DNA of 64,000 nt from Acidobacteria bacterium AB60 (GTDB lineage: Bacteria > Acidobacteriota > Terriglobia > Terriglobales > Acidobacteriaceae), in assembly GCA_008682415.1 (NCBI GenBank), contig VANK01000003.1, forward strand, positions 62,001 through 126,000, in the 5' to 3' direction. Shown piece after piece: positions 44,305-53,590 of this stretch. Both the position numbers and the translations under genes were made by a program. The notes beneath the pieces are model-generated. The model was not told the DNA's origin, searched no databases, and saw nothing but the letters and a program-made list of their open reading frames with translations. Positions within the stretch are counted from its first letter, which is position 1. Every line of letters starts with the position of its first letter.

Positions 44305-45465
44305 ATGATCATGCGGGCAGGGAAGAATATGCTTACAGTCCTGTTTGCCTTGGGATGGATGTTGTGTGCGTGCGGAGGAGGCGCATCCGCGGGCACGACC
44401 ACCACTGCTCCGGCGCAGCAGGCGGCAACGCCGGCCATCACGACGACGCCGTCCCAGAACGGTGCTGTGGTCGTCTCGCTGTCTGACACGACCAGTGGCG
44501 CAACCATTTACTACACGCTGGATGGTTCGACTCCGGACAACACGTCGCAGGTCTACCAGGCGCCGTTTGTGGTGGCTTCCAATCTCACGGTGAAGGCCAT
44601 GGCCGCCAATGCCCCCGCGTATACGAACAGCAACGTGGCGACGCAGGCCTTAGCGCCGAGTGTGGCGGCTGGAGCGCTGGTGTGGAGCGACGAATTCAAC
44701 AACCCCAGCAGCACCAACCAGCCGCCCAACGCGTCGGTGTGGACCTACGATTTGGGGACAAACTGCTGCGGCAACAACGAGCTTGAGACCTACTGCGCGC
44801 CTAGTTCGAATGCGGCGCCGTGCTCGAGCAGTTCTCCGAATGCGTTCGTGGGGACCGACGGCAATCTGCATATTGTGGCGATGCAGCCGACGGCCGGCGT
44901 GAAGACCTACACTTCGGCGCGGCTGAAGTCGCAGGGCCTGGTGAGCTTTCTGTACGGCCGGATCGAGGCGCGCATGAAGCTGCCGGAGTCGCAGGGCATG
45001 TGGCCCGCGTTCTGGATGCTGGGGAACAACATCACGAAGGTGAGCTGGCCCGCCTGCGGGGAGCTCGACATCATGGAGCATATCGACGGAAGCAATCCAC
45101 CGTTCAGCGTGGGATCAGCGGCCCCGGGGTATGACTGGATTGCGGGGTCGGTGCATGGGGGCACGACCGCGGCTCATGCGGACGGCACGGAGAAGTATCA
45201 CCCTGCGGGGTTCTCGGCGGCGGCGTGGCACACCTACGGCATGATCTGGTCGACGGGACAGGTGCAGTTCTACGTGGACAATCCAACGAACGTATACGCC
45301 ACGTACACACCCAGCACCTTTCCCGGCCCATGGCCGTTCGATCAGGGGCCGCAGTTCGTGATTCTCAACCTGGCGGTGGGTGGGGATTGGCCGGGGAGTC
45401 CCGATGCGAGCACGGTGTTTCCGTCGGAGATGGTTGTCGATTACGTGCGAGTGTACAAGAACTGA
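44305..45465 (+). CDS. GH16 beta-glucanase lipoprotein with chitobiase-C-like domain
   Basis: 386 aa. Lipoprotein signal (MLTVLFALGWMLCAC), Thr/Ala linker, a chitobiase/beta-hexosaminidase C-terminal-like Ig domain (ITTTPSQNGAVVVSLSDTTSGATIYYTLDGSTPD...), then a GH16 catalytic domain: LVWSDEFNN, ARLKSQGLVSFLYGRIEARMKLPESQGMWPAFWML, and the catalytic motif GELDIMEHIDG (ExDxxE, about 252). Hydrolyses beta-1,3/1,4-glucans (laminarin or lichenan class). ATG 44305 has GAGGA upstream. The GH97 gene follows after 57 bp. Confidence 0.93.
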   Translation: MIMRAGKNMLTVLFALGWMLCACGGGASAGTTTTAPAQQAATPAITTTPSQNGAVVVSLSDTTSGATIYYTLDGSTPDNTSQVYQAPFVVASNLTVKAMAANAPAYTNSNVATQALAPSVAAGALVWSDEFNNPSSTNQPPNASVWTYDLGTNCCGNNELETYCAPSSNAAPCSSSSPNAFVGTDGNLHIVAMQPTAGVKTYTSARLKSQGLVSFLYGRIEARMKLPESQGMWPAFWMLGNNITKVSWPACGELDIMEHIDGSNPPFSVGSAAPGYDWIAGSVHGGTTAAHADGTEKYHPAGFSAAAWHTYGMIWSTGQVQFYVDNPTNVYATYTPSTFPGPWPFDQGPQFVILNLAVGGDWPGSPDASTVFPSEMVVDYVRVYKN

Positions 45466-45522
45466 GTCCGCGTCTGATGGCGCGTGAGATGACTTTTACG
45501 GCTGGTCTGGAGAACGATTGCC

Positions 45523-47490
45523 ATGATTCGTATGCGCTCCTTTGCGTGCTTTGTGTCGTTGACTTGTGTTCTTGCGGCCGCTCGCGGGCAGGAAGCGCGC
45601 GTGACTTCGCCGAATGGCGAGATGGTGTTGCGCCTCTCGACAGAGGGCGGGCTGCACTATGGCGTGGAGTTCCGGGGGAAGGTGGTCTTTGAGAACTCCG
45701 CCCTGGGAATCAAGATTGAAGGGCAGGAGCCGCTCGGCCCCGGAATGCACCAGGTGGGTGTGGAAAACGGGCAGGCGGATGAGACCTACACGATCCCGGT
45801 GGGGAAGACCAGCAAGGTGCGCGATCACTACAACTCCGCGCGAGCAACGTTTGAGGATGCCGGAGGTCGCAAGCTGACTGTCGAGGTTCGCGCTTACGAT
45901 GACGGCATCGGGTTTCGCATGGTTGTCCCGGAGCAGCCGGGGTTGAAGCAGGTTCACGTAGAGCATGAGCTTACCGAATTCAACTTCAGCAAGGATGCGG
46001 TGACGTATCCGCTGGTTCTCGACAGCTTTCAATCGCCGTATGAAGACGAGTACCAGATGCGCCTGGTGAACGGGCTGCATCGCGATTGGATTATCGGGCT
46101 TCCCTACCTGGCGAACGTGCCGGGGATCGCTTGGGTGGGCATTACCGAGGCAAATATTGAAAATTATGCGGGCATGTATCTGAAGAAGGGGCGTGTGCCC
46201 TTCGGGGTGCGTGCTGAGCTCGCGCCGCGCATCGACCATCCTTCCTATGCCGTGGAGGCGGAGACGCCGGTGACGACGCCGTGGCGCGTGTTGATGATCG
46301 GCGACGATCCGGGGCGGCTGGTGGAATCGAATATCGTGTTGAATCTGAATCCGCCGTCGAAGATCGCCGATACCTCGTGGATCAAGCCCGGCAAGTCGGC
46401 GTGGGACTGGTGGTCAGGCGATTACGCCGAGGGAGTTGATTTCAAGCCGGGCATGAATACGGCGACGTTGAAGCACTACATTGATTTCGCTTCCGCGTCG
46501 GGGTTCCCGTACATGCTGATCGACGCGGGCTGGGCGCTGGCCAATCGCACGTCGCCGAACGATTATGCGGCCATGGCGGATATCACCAAGGTTGATCCCA
46601 ATGTCGACATGCCGGAGCTGTTGCGCTACGCGAAAGAGAAGAACGTGCGCCTATGGCTGTGGTCGCACTGGACCTCGGTGGACAAGTACATGAACGAGGC
46701 GTTCCCGCTCTTTGAGCAGTGGGGCGTTGCGGGCGTGAAGATCGACTTCATGAATCGCGATGATCAGCAGATGGTGGCGTGGTATCGGCACGTGGTGGAA
46801 CTGGCGGCGCAACATCATCTGATGATCGATTATCACGGTGCGTTCAAGCCGGATGGGCTGCGGCGCACCTGGCCGAACCTCATTACGCGCGAGGGGGTGA
46901 TGGGCAAGGAGTATCTGAAGTGGAGCGCGCGGACCACGCCGGTACACAACACCACGCTGCCGTTCACGCGGATGCTGGCAGGACCGCTGGATTACACGCC
47001 TGGCGCCTTTGGCAACAGCAATCGGGAGAACTTCATTGCCCGGCAGACGCAGCCGATGGGATTGGGAACGCGCGCGCACGAGCTGGCGCTGTACGTGGTG
47101 CTGGAGAGCCCGCTGATGATGGTTTCGGATTATCCGGAGCGATACAAGGGCCAGCACGATTTTGAGTTTCTGAAGCAGGTGCCAACGACGTGGGATGAGA
47201 TTCGCGTGCTCGGCGGCCGGCCGATGGAGAACATCACCGTGGCTCGCCGCAGCGGCAAGGACTGGTACCTCGGAGCCATTACCAATTGGGACGCGCGGGA
47301 TGTGAAGGTGCCGCTGAGCTTCCTGGGGGGAGGGAAGTACACGGCGGAGATCTACGCGGACGCAGCGGACGCCGGCACCAATGCTACGCATACGCAGTTC
47401 ACGACGCAGCAGGTGGATGAGAACACAGTGCTTGCGCTGCACATGGTATCGGGTGGGGGCAGCGCAATTTGGATTCATCCGCTCCAATAA
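45523..47490 (+). CDS. GH97 family alpha-glycosidase
   Basis: 655 aa with signal peptide (FACFVSLTCVLAAARG|QEA). Family 97 N-domain (VTSPNGEMVLRLSTEGGLHYGVEFRGKVVF), central (beta/alpha)8 catalytic domain and C-domain. The segment GVKIDFMNRDDQQMVAWY (Asp about 406) matches the nucleophile region of retaining GH97 enzymes (alpha-galactosidase type) rather than the inverting alpha-glucosidase SusB type; NLITREGVMGKEYLKW carries the acid/base Glu (about 455). Calcium-binding acidic residues are probable. Likely periplasmic and cotranscribed with the GH16 gene. Confidence 0.94.
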   Translation: MIRMRSFACFVSLTCVLAAARGQEARVTSPNGEMVLRLSTEGGLHYGVEFRGKVVFENSALGIKIEGQEPLGPGMHQVGVENGQADETYTIPVGKTSKVRDHYNSARATFEDAGGRKLTVEVRAYDDGIGFRMVVPEQPGLKQVHVEHELTEFNFSKDAVTYPLVLDSFQSPYEDEYQMRLVNGLHRDWIIGLPYLANVPGIAWVGITEANIENYAGMYLKKGRVPFGVRAELAPRIDHPSYAVEAETPVTTPWRVLMIGDDPGRLVESNIVLNLNPPSKIADTSWIKPGKSAWDWWSGDYAEGVDFKPGMNTATLKHYIDFASASGFPYMLIDAGWALANRTSPNDYAAMADITKVDPNVDMPELLRYAKEKNVRLWLWSHWTSVDKYMNEAFPLFEQWGVAGVKIDFMNRDDQQMVAWYRHVVELAAQHHLMIDYHGAFKPDGLRRTWPNLITREGVMGKEYLKWSARTTPVHNTTLPFTRMLAGPLDYTPGAFGNSNRENFIARQTQPMGLGTRAHELALYVVLESPLMMVSDYPERYKGQHDFEFLKQVPTTWDEIRVLGGRPMENITVARRSGKDWYLGAITNWDARDVKVPLSFLGGGKYTAEIYADAADAGTNATHTQFTTQQVDENTVLALHMVSGGGSAIWIHPLQ

Positions 47491-47592
47491 GTCACCATGA
47501 CGGGCGTGGAGGGCGATCATCCCAGCCGAATGTGAGATAGCTCACAACCGCATGAATAAAGGGGATTACGTACGTCACTAGGTTTCTATTGT

Positions 47593-47656
47593 TTGTAAGA
47601 GAACTGTAATCAGAATTAGCTTTTCCTTTGCAGGCCGTTCACATTCCTCTTACAAT
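47593..47656 (+). promoter_or_regulatory. promoter with two Pho-box-like elements upstream of olsB
   Basis: A sigma70-type promoter TTGCAG (47628-47633), 17-bp spacer, TACAAT (47651-47656) lies 20 nt before GTG 47677. TGTAAGAGAACTGTAAT (about 47594-47610) has TGTAA twice at 11-bp spacing. In reverse orientation TGTAAGAGGAATGTGAA (47638-47654) repeats TGTAA/TGTGA at the same 11-bp spacing. Direct repeats at 11 bp are the signature of PhoB-type Pho boxes, and olsBA genes are PhoB-regulated in rhizobia. Confidence 0.55.
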
Positions 47657-47676
47657 TTCCGGCGGATACTACGCTC

Positions 47677-48591
47677 GTGAATCCGATATCCTCTGTCGCG
47701 GCTCGAGCTGAGTCAGCCTTCAGTGCTGCTCAGACGGTAGATTATTCTTCGCCTAGTTCGACGCTCCTGCTTCCCGCTCCCGCAATCAAACCGCGCATCC
47801 ATGCCGAGGTCGGGCGCTATCGGCTCCGTCTTGCAGAGACTCTGGAAGATCGGGAGGCGGTGTGCCGGCTGCGGTTCAAGGTGTTCAATATCGAGTTGGG
47901 AGAGGGCCTGGAGAGCTCGTACGAGACGGGGCTCGACATGGATCAGTTCGATTTGTTCTGCGAGCATCTGCTGGTGGAGGACAAGCAGGATTCATCATCG
48001 CGGCGTATCGTGGGCACCTATCGCATGCAGTCGGGAATGACAGCGGCGCGGAATCTTGGGTACTACTCCGAGCAGGAGTTCAGCTTCGCTCCGTATGAGC
48101 CGTTGCGCCCCGGCATTCTTGAACTGGGGCGCGCTTCCATCGATCGCGAGCATCGCACGCCGGAGGTGCTGACGCTGTTATGGCGCGGCATTGCCCAGTA
48201 TGCTAACGACATGGGGCTGCGCTACCTGGTTGGCTGCTCGTCCTTGACGTCGCGGAATCCCGCGGAGGGCTGGCAGCTTTATCGCCAGCTGGAGCACTAT
48301 CGTGTTCCGCCGGAGTTTGAGACGCTGCCGACTGCCGCGTATGCCTGCCCCACCGAGCCCGCGGGCGATGCTCAGCCGTTGCTTGCGTGTGGCGACGCGG
48401 AGACGCGATCGCCTGAAGAAGGGGTCAAGGTGCCCAAGCTGCTTAAGACGTATCTTGCCATCGGCGCGCGCATTGCCGCGGCGCCGGCGTGGGATCGCGC
48501 GTTTGGGACCATCGATTTTCTGACTCTGCTCGATCTCAAGTTGCTCTCGTCGGCCGCGCGCAACCGATTCCTGGCGCCACTGACTCCGTGA
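47677..48591 (+). CDS. olsB: ornithine-lipid N-acyltransferase (OlsB-like)
   Basis: 304-aa GNAT-fold acyltransferase (Acetyltransf_5 type) that transfers a 3-hydroxyacyl group from ACP to the alpha-amino group of ornithine, giving lyso-ornithine lipid. Motifs: RLRLAETLEDREAVCRLRFKVFNIELGEGL, RRIVGTYRMQSG, ILELGRASIDREHR, GLRYLVGCSSL and the C-terminal VPKLLKTYLAIGARI...DRAFGTIDFLTLLDLK. Start is GTG. It overlaps the next acyltransferase gene by 4 nt (GTGA), the standard olsB-olsA layout. N-terminal 45 residues are Ser/Ala-rich and not conserved. Confidence 0.9.
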   Translation: MNPISSVAARAESAFSAAQTVDYSSPSSTLLLPAPAIKPRIHAEVGRYRLRLAETLEDREAVCRLRFKVFNIELGEGLESSYETGLDMDQFDLFCEHLLVEDKQDSSSRRIVGTYRMQSGMTAARNLGYYSEQEFSFAPYEPLRPGILELGRASIDREHRTPEVLTLLWRGIAQYANDMGLRYLVGCSSLTSRNPAEGWQLYRQLEHYRVPPEFETLPTAAYACPTEPAGDAQPLLACGDAETRSPEEGVKVPKLLKTYLAIGARIAAAPAWDRAFGTIDFLTLLDLKLLSSAARNRFLAPLTP

Positions 48592-49358
48592 ACCTGCGCC
48601 GTTGCTGGCGCGCTGGGGCGCTGGCATGGGCTCTCACGAAATGCATGGTGCGGCTGGGGTGGATCCGCCGGCAGGGGCCGCTGACACCAGTCGCGCGCTC
48701 TCTATGGTTGCAATCGGCGTCGCGCGGGGTGCTGTCGAGCCTTGGGATTCGCTGGAGCGCGCAAGGCGCGGTGCCGTCGCATGGCCTTGTGGTCTCGAAC
48801 CACTTGAGCTATCTCGACATCCTTATCTATAGCGCGGCAATGCCGTGTGTCTTTGTCTCGAAGATTGAGGTCAGCCGGTGGCCGTACTTCGGCGTGGCCG
48901 CGCGCGCCGGCGGAACGATCTTCATCGATCGCTCGAGCCGAGCCAGTGCAGGAGCCGTGGCGGCAGAGATGCTGCAGCGGCTCAAACTCGCGGTGCCCGT
49001 GCTGCTTTTTCCCGAAGGAACCAGCACTGATGGGAGTGATGTGCTGCGGTTTCACCCATCCCTCTTTGAGCCAGCGGTACAGACGGGCGCTCCGGTGACT
49101 GCCGCTGCAGTGCGTTACGTGATCGAGGGCGATGTGCCGGAGAGCGAACTTTGCTGGTTCGGGGAGGACCCGTTTCTTCCGCATCTTTGGAAGACGCTGG
49201 GCACTCCGGGTTTCTCCGCTCGGGTGGTGTTTGGGGCGCCGGCGACGTACGACAGCCGCCGTGAGGCTGCGCGCCTTTCGCACTCCGAGGTAAGGGAGAT
49301 GAGGGGTTTGGTTGCAGCCTCCGGGGAGCGTCCGATCGCCTTACACACAGTTCCATAA
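48588..49358 (+). CDS. olsA: 1-acylglycerol-3-phosphate-type O-acyltransferase (OlsA/PlsC-like)
   Basis: 256-aa PlsC-family acyltransferase, expected to add the second acyl chain to lyso-ornithine lipid. The catalytic HX4D motif is in SNHLSYLDILIYS (about 72), followed by FVSKIEVSRWPYFGVAARAGGTIFIDRSSR and the substrate-binding FPEGTSTDGSDVLRFHPSLFEPAV. One hydrophobic N-terminal helix. GTG start coupled to olsB by a GTGA overlap, so both are controlled by the upstream Pho-box-like promoter. A generic PlsC role is the alternative. Confidence 0.88.
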   Translation: MNLRRCWRAGALAWALTKCMVRLGWIRRQGPLTPVARSLWLQSASRGVLSSLGIRWSAQGAVPSHGLVVSNHLSYLDILIYSAAMPCVFVSKIEVSRWPYFGVAARAGGTIFIDRSSRASAGAVAAEMLQRLKLAVPVLLFPEGTSTDGSDVLRFHPSLFEPAVQTGAPVTAAAVRYVIEGDVPESELCWFGEDPFLPHLWKTLGTPGFSARVVFGAPATYDSRREAARLSHSEVREMRGLVAASGERPIALHTVP

Positions 49359-49364
49359 GCTATC

Positions 49365-49394
49365 TTGACAGCCCCGAATGGGCGTGACTATACT
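49365..49394 (+). promoter_or_regulatory. sigma70-type promoter of the xylanase gene
   Basis: TTGACA (49365-49370), 18-bp spacer, TATACT (49389-49394): a perfect -35 and near-consensus -10. The transcript would start near 49401, giving a 5' UTR of about 95 nt that begins inside or just before the palindromic operator at 49407. AAGGAG lies 7 nt before the ATG at 49495. Confidence 0.85.
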
Positions 49395-49406
49395 TTGCGC
49401 CGCTTG

Positions 49407-49422
49407 AGTAAATCGAATTACT
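49407..49422. promoter_or_regulatory. LacI-family-type operator downstream of the xylanase promoter
   Basis: AGTAAATCGAATTACT is a 16-bp palindrome with a central CG (AGTAA-N-TCGA-N-TTACT), the symmetry expected for LacI/GalR-family operators. It begins 12 nt after the -10 box, so a bound repressor would block initiation or early elongation. The LacI-family gene at 52535-53590, converging with the xylanase gene, is the obvious candidate regulator. Confidence 0.65.
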
Positions 49423-49494
49423 TCGAGCGCAATCTCCGACAAAAAATCGGACCAGGTACAGCCTCACGCCGGGAACAAAAGAAGGAGCTTCCCC

Positions 49495-52461
49495 ATGCTT
49501 TCCTTTGCCAGTGACAGTCGTTGCCGTTTGCTTTTCCGCGTTCGCCTGCTTGCCTCACTCGTCGCGCTGTGCGTGCTTGTTGCCGGCGGCAGAGCCAGGG
49601 CGCAGGTCGTTGCCACGTATGACTTCGAAGATGGAACAGCCCAGGGCTGGACATCGTTCTACAACGCGAGCACGCCGGTGGCGACCAACGCGGCGGAAAA
49701 CTCGGGTATGTTCAGCCTTCTGACGACGACCTCATCGACGGGGACGGGCGGACCGCAGATCAATCTGAGCAGCGTGTTGCAGGCGGGTGCGCAGTACACA
49801 ATCACCGGCTACGTGCGCCTTACCAATGGGGAGGCAGCGGGGTACGCAAACTTTACGATTGCGCGGACTGACCCGAGCTGCAGCGGCGGAACGTGCTACG
49901 ACACGATAGGCGGATACCAGGTTCCGGTGAGCGACAGCGGCTGGGCGCAGATTGGCGGCTCCTATACTCCTTCGACGACGGAGACGGGACTGACCCTCTA
50001 TGCGCAGCTGGTGGGGGCGAGCACCGCGGAGTCCTTTTATCTCGATACGGTGGTGATCACGCAGACTGCGCCGGCTCCAGGAGGAACCCCGGTGGCGAGC
50101 TACACCTTCAAAGACGGTGGCCTTGATGGGTGGGGCCCATTTGGCAGTCCCACGCTGACCAACGCGGTCTCGCCCACGCCCGACCCTGCGGGCAATACGA
50201 ACAGCCTGCTCGTAACCAATCGCACGTCCGGCTACATGGGCCCGAGTTTGAATCTGCTGAGCATCACCAACCTGATGGCGAACGCCACCTATCAGTTCAG
50301 CGGGTATGTGATGCTGGCGAACCCGGACGCGAGCGGCCCCACGGCGACGGCATCGTTGAAGACGGCCGATTGTGCCACAACGGGCGCGTACAGCAACATC
50401 GCTACTTCAGGCGCGCTCTCGAACACAGCGTGGACGAAGGTGCAGGGAACATTCAGCTACAGCAACCTGCCCGGTCCGCCGACCAGCCTGGTGTTGTATA
50501 TCCAGTCGAGCAGCGCCACAGACTCGTTCTACCTGAGCGATGTGGTGATCAGCGAACTTGCTCCGCCGCCGCCGGATCCGAGCCAGCAGGACAACTCCGG
50601 CATCACGTCGACTTTTGAAGACGGCGGCACGGACGGATGGAGCTCGCGTTCCGGTTCTTCAAGCGTGACCAACTCGACGGCAGCGTCGCATGGCGGCAAT
50701 AACAGCCTCTTTACGACGGGCCGCATCGCCAACTGGGATGGTCCGTCGATCAACGTGAGCAACAAGATGTACAACGGGTCGCGCTACAACATCAGTGGAT
50801 GGGTTTTGCTGACGCCCGCTGACGGATCAACGCACACCATTAACGTCAGTCTGCAGACCACGCTCAACGGGAATGTGAGCTATCCGGGCGTGACCAGCTA
50901 TCCAGGGGTGCCGGTGGTTGCGGATGGCCAGTGGCACCAGATCAGCGTGACCGGCTACAACATGGGAAGCGCGTACGATCCCGGAACCGCGTCGTTGTAT
51001 TTCCAGACAGTCTCGTCGAGCAACGACCTGGTGTCGTTCTACCTGGACGACTTCCAGCTGACCTATGTTCCGCCCCCGACGATCCAGGCGGATATTCCTT
51101 CGATGTACCAGACGCTGTCGCCTTACTTCCCGCTGGGCGCGGCGATTGACTCGAACGATCTTTCGGGACCGCACGCGCAGCTCCTGGCCAAGCACTTTGA
51201 CAGCATCGTCTCGGGCAACGAGATGAAGTGGAGCTCGATCGAGAACACGAAGGGCAGCTTCAACTTCGGTCCCGCCGATGCCGAGGTGGGAGAGGCGGTG
51301 TGCAACAACATGAAGATCCGCGGCCACAACCTGGTGTGGGCTACGGGCGCGCAGACGCCGTCGTACGCAGTGGGTGACGGCACCAACTCGCCCGCCAACC
51401 AGGCGGTGGTCACGGCCAATATCCAGGAGCACATTCAAAACGAGGTGCAGCACTTCGGCAGCAAGGTCTACGTGTGGGATGTGGTCAACGAGCCGCTTGA
51501 TCCCAGCCAGCCGGATTGCCTGGTGCACGGGCCGTTCTACCAGGTTCTGGGGAAGAGTTACCTGGACGTCGCGTTGCAGGCGGCGCGGCAGTACGCGCCG
51601 GCGGGCACCAAGCTGTTCATCAACGACTACTCAACCGCGGACTCGAACCGGCTGGCGTGCCTGGTACAGGTGGTGCGCGATCTCAAGTCGCGTGGGATTC
51701 CCATCGATGGCGTCGGGCATGAGATGCACAACGCAATCAACTACCCTAGTGTTGCGGCGATCAAGAATGCCATCGACACGATGCATCGGGAGTTCCCGGA
51801 TCTGGATCAGCAGATTACGGAGCTCGACATGAGCGTGTACAACGCGGGCGATACGGCTTCGAACTACGGGCCGAATATACCGCCCTCGGTGCTGGCGGAA
51901 CAGGGCTGGCTGTACAAGCAGTACTTTGACCTGTTCCGGAGCGAGAGCGGCAATCTCAGCGGTGTGACTATCTGGGGTATGGCTGATGATGACACCTGGC
52001 TGGACAGCTTCCCTGTGGTTCGCACCGATTACCCGCTGCCGTTCGACATGGGACTGCAGGCCAAACCGGCGTACTGGGGGATCGTGGACGAGACCAAGCT
52101 TCCCGGGTATGGGCTGAAGTTCACCTCGGCGATCACGGCGGGAACTGCCGATACGCGCACGATCACCATTACCGCGACGAACGGGAACGTCGGGACCGCC
52201 TACGCAACGCAGATTGCGGGGATCAAGCTCAAGCAGGATTCTGGTCCGGCGTGCTCGCCTACGGTAACCGCGCCGGCAGGATTCCCGGCCATGCTTGGGG
52301 ATATCCCGGCGAACGGAACGGCGAGTGTTGCCTTCACGTTGAAGCTCACCGGGTGCAATCCGAACTCGGAGTGGGTGGTGCGGGTTCCGTGGAGCGCGAA
52401 TACGTACGAAACCGGCACCTATTCGTTCGAAGCGGAGTTCAATCGCGGCAAGGGGAACTGA
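49495..52461 (+). CDS. GH10 endo-1,4-beta-xylanase with three CBM4/9-like domains
   Basis: 988-aa secreted xylanase. Signal peptide ends near GGRARA|QVV. Three tandem carbohydrate-binding modules of the CBM4/9 jelly-roll type (about 35-190, 195-355, 370-520), each starting (T/A)YxFEDG...(G/D)GW and ending near FYLDxxxx. The GH10 barrel follows (about 540-860): FDSIVSGNEMKWSSIE, RGHNLVWATGAQTPSYA, acid/base WDVVNEPLD (Glu about 666) and nucleophile QITELDMSVYN (Glu about 776). A C-terminal beta-sandwich of about 110 residues (ITAGTADTRTITITATNGNVGTAY) may be another CBM. Preceded by a strong promoter and LacI-type operator. Confidence 0.96.
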   Translation: MLSFASDSRCRLLFRVRLLASLVALCVLVAGGRARAQVVATYDFEDGTAQGWTSFYNASTPVATNAAENSGMFSLLTTTSSTGTGGPQINLSSVLQAGAQYTITGYVRLTNGEAAGYANFTIARTDPSCSGGTCYDTIGGYQVPVSDSGWAQIGGSYTPSTTETGLTLYAQLVGASTAESFYLDTVVITQTAPAPGGTPVASYTFKDGGLDGWGPFGSPTLTNAVSPTPDPAGNTNSLLVTNRTSGYMGPSLNLLSITNLMANATYQFSGYVMLANPDASGPTATASLKTADCATTGAYSNIATSGALSNTAWTKVQGTFSYSNLPGPPTSLVLYIQSSSATDSFYLSDVVISELAPPPPDPSQQDNSGITSTFEDGGTDGWSSRSGSSSVTNSTAASHGGNNSLFTTGRIANWDGPSINVSNKMYNGSRYNISGWVLLTPADGSTHTINVSLQTTLNGNVSYPGVTSYPGVPVVADGQWHQISVTGYNMGSAYDPGTASLYFQTVSSSNDLVSFYLDDFQLTYVPPPTIQADIPSMYQTLSPYFPLGAAIDSNDLSGPHAQLLAKHFDSIVSGNEMKWSSIENTKGSFNFGPADAEVGEAVCNNMKIRGHNLVWATGAQTPSYAVGDGTNSPANQAVVTANIQEHIQNEVQHFGSKVYVWDVVNEPLDPSQPDCLVHGPFYQVLGKSYLDVALQAARQYAPAGTKLFINDYSTADSNRLACLVQVVRDLKSRGIPIDGVGHEMHNAINYPSVAAIKNAIDTMHREFPDLDQQITELDMSVYNAGDTASNYGPNIPPSVLAEQGWLYKQYFDLFRSESGNLSGVTIWGMADDDTWLDSFPVVRTDYPLPFDMGLQAKPAYWGIVDETKLPGYGLKFTSAITAGTADTRTITITATNGNVGTAYATQIAGIKLKQDSGPACSPTVTAPAGFPAMLGDIPANGTASVAFTLKLTGCNPNSEWVVRVPWSANTYETGTYSFEAEFNRGKGN

Positions 52462-52472
52462 ATGTCTGCTGC

Positions 52473-52495
52473 GGGGCCGGAGACGATCCGGCCCC
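52473..52495. terminator. hairpin between convergent xylanase and lacI-family genes
   Basis: Perfect 9-bp stem GGGGCCGGA/TCCGGCCCC with loop GACGA, 12 bp after the xylanase stop. No T-run on either side, so termination is probable but not proven. Confidence 0.5.
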
Positions 52496-52534
52496 ATGGC
52501 GAACGCAAGGTTCCGAACCAATACCGACGGCGGC

Positions 52535-53590
52535 CTAAGAGTGTGCGCCGGCCGGAGGCGCGGTGGATCCCCGTACGACGAGGTTGGTGGAAACCAGGAA
52601 CTCCCGTTGCAGCTTGCCGCCGGGAGCGGTCTCAGCCTGCTGCCGCAGCGCTTCAAAGGCGGCTCGCGCAAGGTCAGCGCGGGAGAGGCGAATAGTGGTC
52701 AGCGGGGGAAGAGTGAACTCGGCGAAGTCGATGTCATCGAGTCCAACCACCGAGAGGTCCTGCGGTACGCGCAATCCGGCCATATAGGCCGCGCGCAGGA
52801 CTCCGATCGCGGTGATGTCGTTGGAGCAGATCACCGCGGTTGGACCCTTCTCAAAGCTCTGCAGGCGCTCAAAGCCCGCGACGCCGCCGCGCATGGTGTG
52901 ATCTGACTCGATGACCCACGCTTTTTCGATGGGCAGCTTCGCAGCCTCCATAGCGGTGCGGAAGTCATTGAGCCGGGTGATGGCGGAGTGAATGGTGTGG
53001 GGGCCGGCGAGGAAGCCGATCTTGCGATGACCGAGCCCGGCGAGGTGATCCACCGCGGCTTTCAATCCGGTGGTGTAGTCCAGCAGGATGGTGCTGGTCT
53101 TGGGATCGGCGAGTTTGAACTCCGCCAGAACCAGCGGGATATCGTGGACCGCCAACTGGTCGAGAACCGGCTCTTCCTCGCCGAAGGTGAGCATCGCGAC
53201 GCCTTCCACTTTGCGCTCCAGCATGCGCCGTACGCACGTGGTCAGGATGGCGGGGTCGCTGTTCGAGGAGCTGACCAGAATCTCGTAGCCGTGCGCGACG
53301 GCGACCTCTTCAAAGCTCTGGATCAGTTCGGGGAAGAACGGGTTGGTAATGTTTTCAACGATGATCCCAAATAGCCGGCTGCGGCCTGAGACCAGGCTGC
53401 GCGCGTGGGTATTAGGGAAGTATTTAAGCTGTTCGATGGCCTGCCAGACCCGCTTGCTCAATCGGTCGCTCACCGCCGGAGAGCCATTGATGGTTCTCGA
53501 GACCGTGGCAATCGAAACCTTTGCCAGAGCGGCTACAGTTCGGATATCCGCCGCCTTGGCGACGGTTTTTCGGGTTCCTTTGCGAGGCAC
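52535..53590 (-). CDS. LacI/GalR-family transcriptional repressor
   Basis: About 351 aa. The N-terminal HTH is DIRTVAALAKVSIATVSRTINGSPAVSDRLSKRVWQAIEQLKYFPN with hinge helix ARSLVSGRSRLFGIIV; the ligand domain is periplasmic-binding-protein-like (ITNPFFPELIQSFEEVAVAHGYEILVSSSNSD, VAGFERLQSFEKGPTAVICSNDITAIGVLRAAYMAGLRVPQDLSVVGLDDIDFAEFTLPPLTTIRLS). The start is uncertain: GTG 53590 gives a normal N-terminus, but GTG 53608 and TTG 53629 are in frame. It probably controls the converging xylanase gene in response to an oligosaccharide. Confidence 0.92.
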   Translation of the reverse strand: MPRKGTRKTVAKAADIRTVAALAKVSIATVSRTINGSPAVSDRLSKRVWQAIEQLKYFPNTHARSLVSGRSRLFGIIVENITNPFFPELIQSFEEVAVAHGYEILVSSSNSDPAILTTCVRRMLERKVEGVAMLTFGEEEPVLDQLAVHDIPLVLAEFKLADPKTSTILLDYTTGLKAAVDHLAGLGHRKIGFLAGPHTIHSAITRLNDFRTAMEAAKLPIEKAWVIESDHTMRGGVAGFERLQSFEKGPTAVICSNDITAIGVLRAAYMAGLRVPQDLSVVGLDDIDFAEFTLPPLTTIRLSRADLARAAFEALRQQAETAPGGKLQREFLVSTNLVVRGSTAPPAGAHS

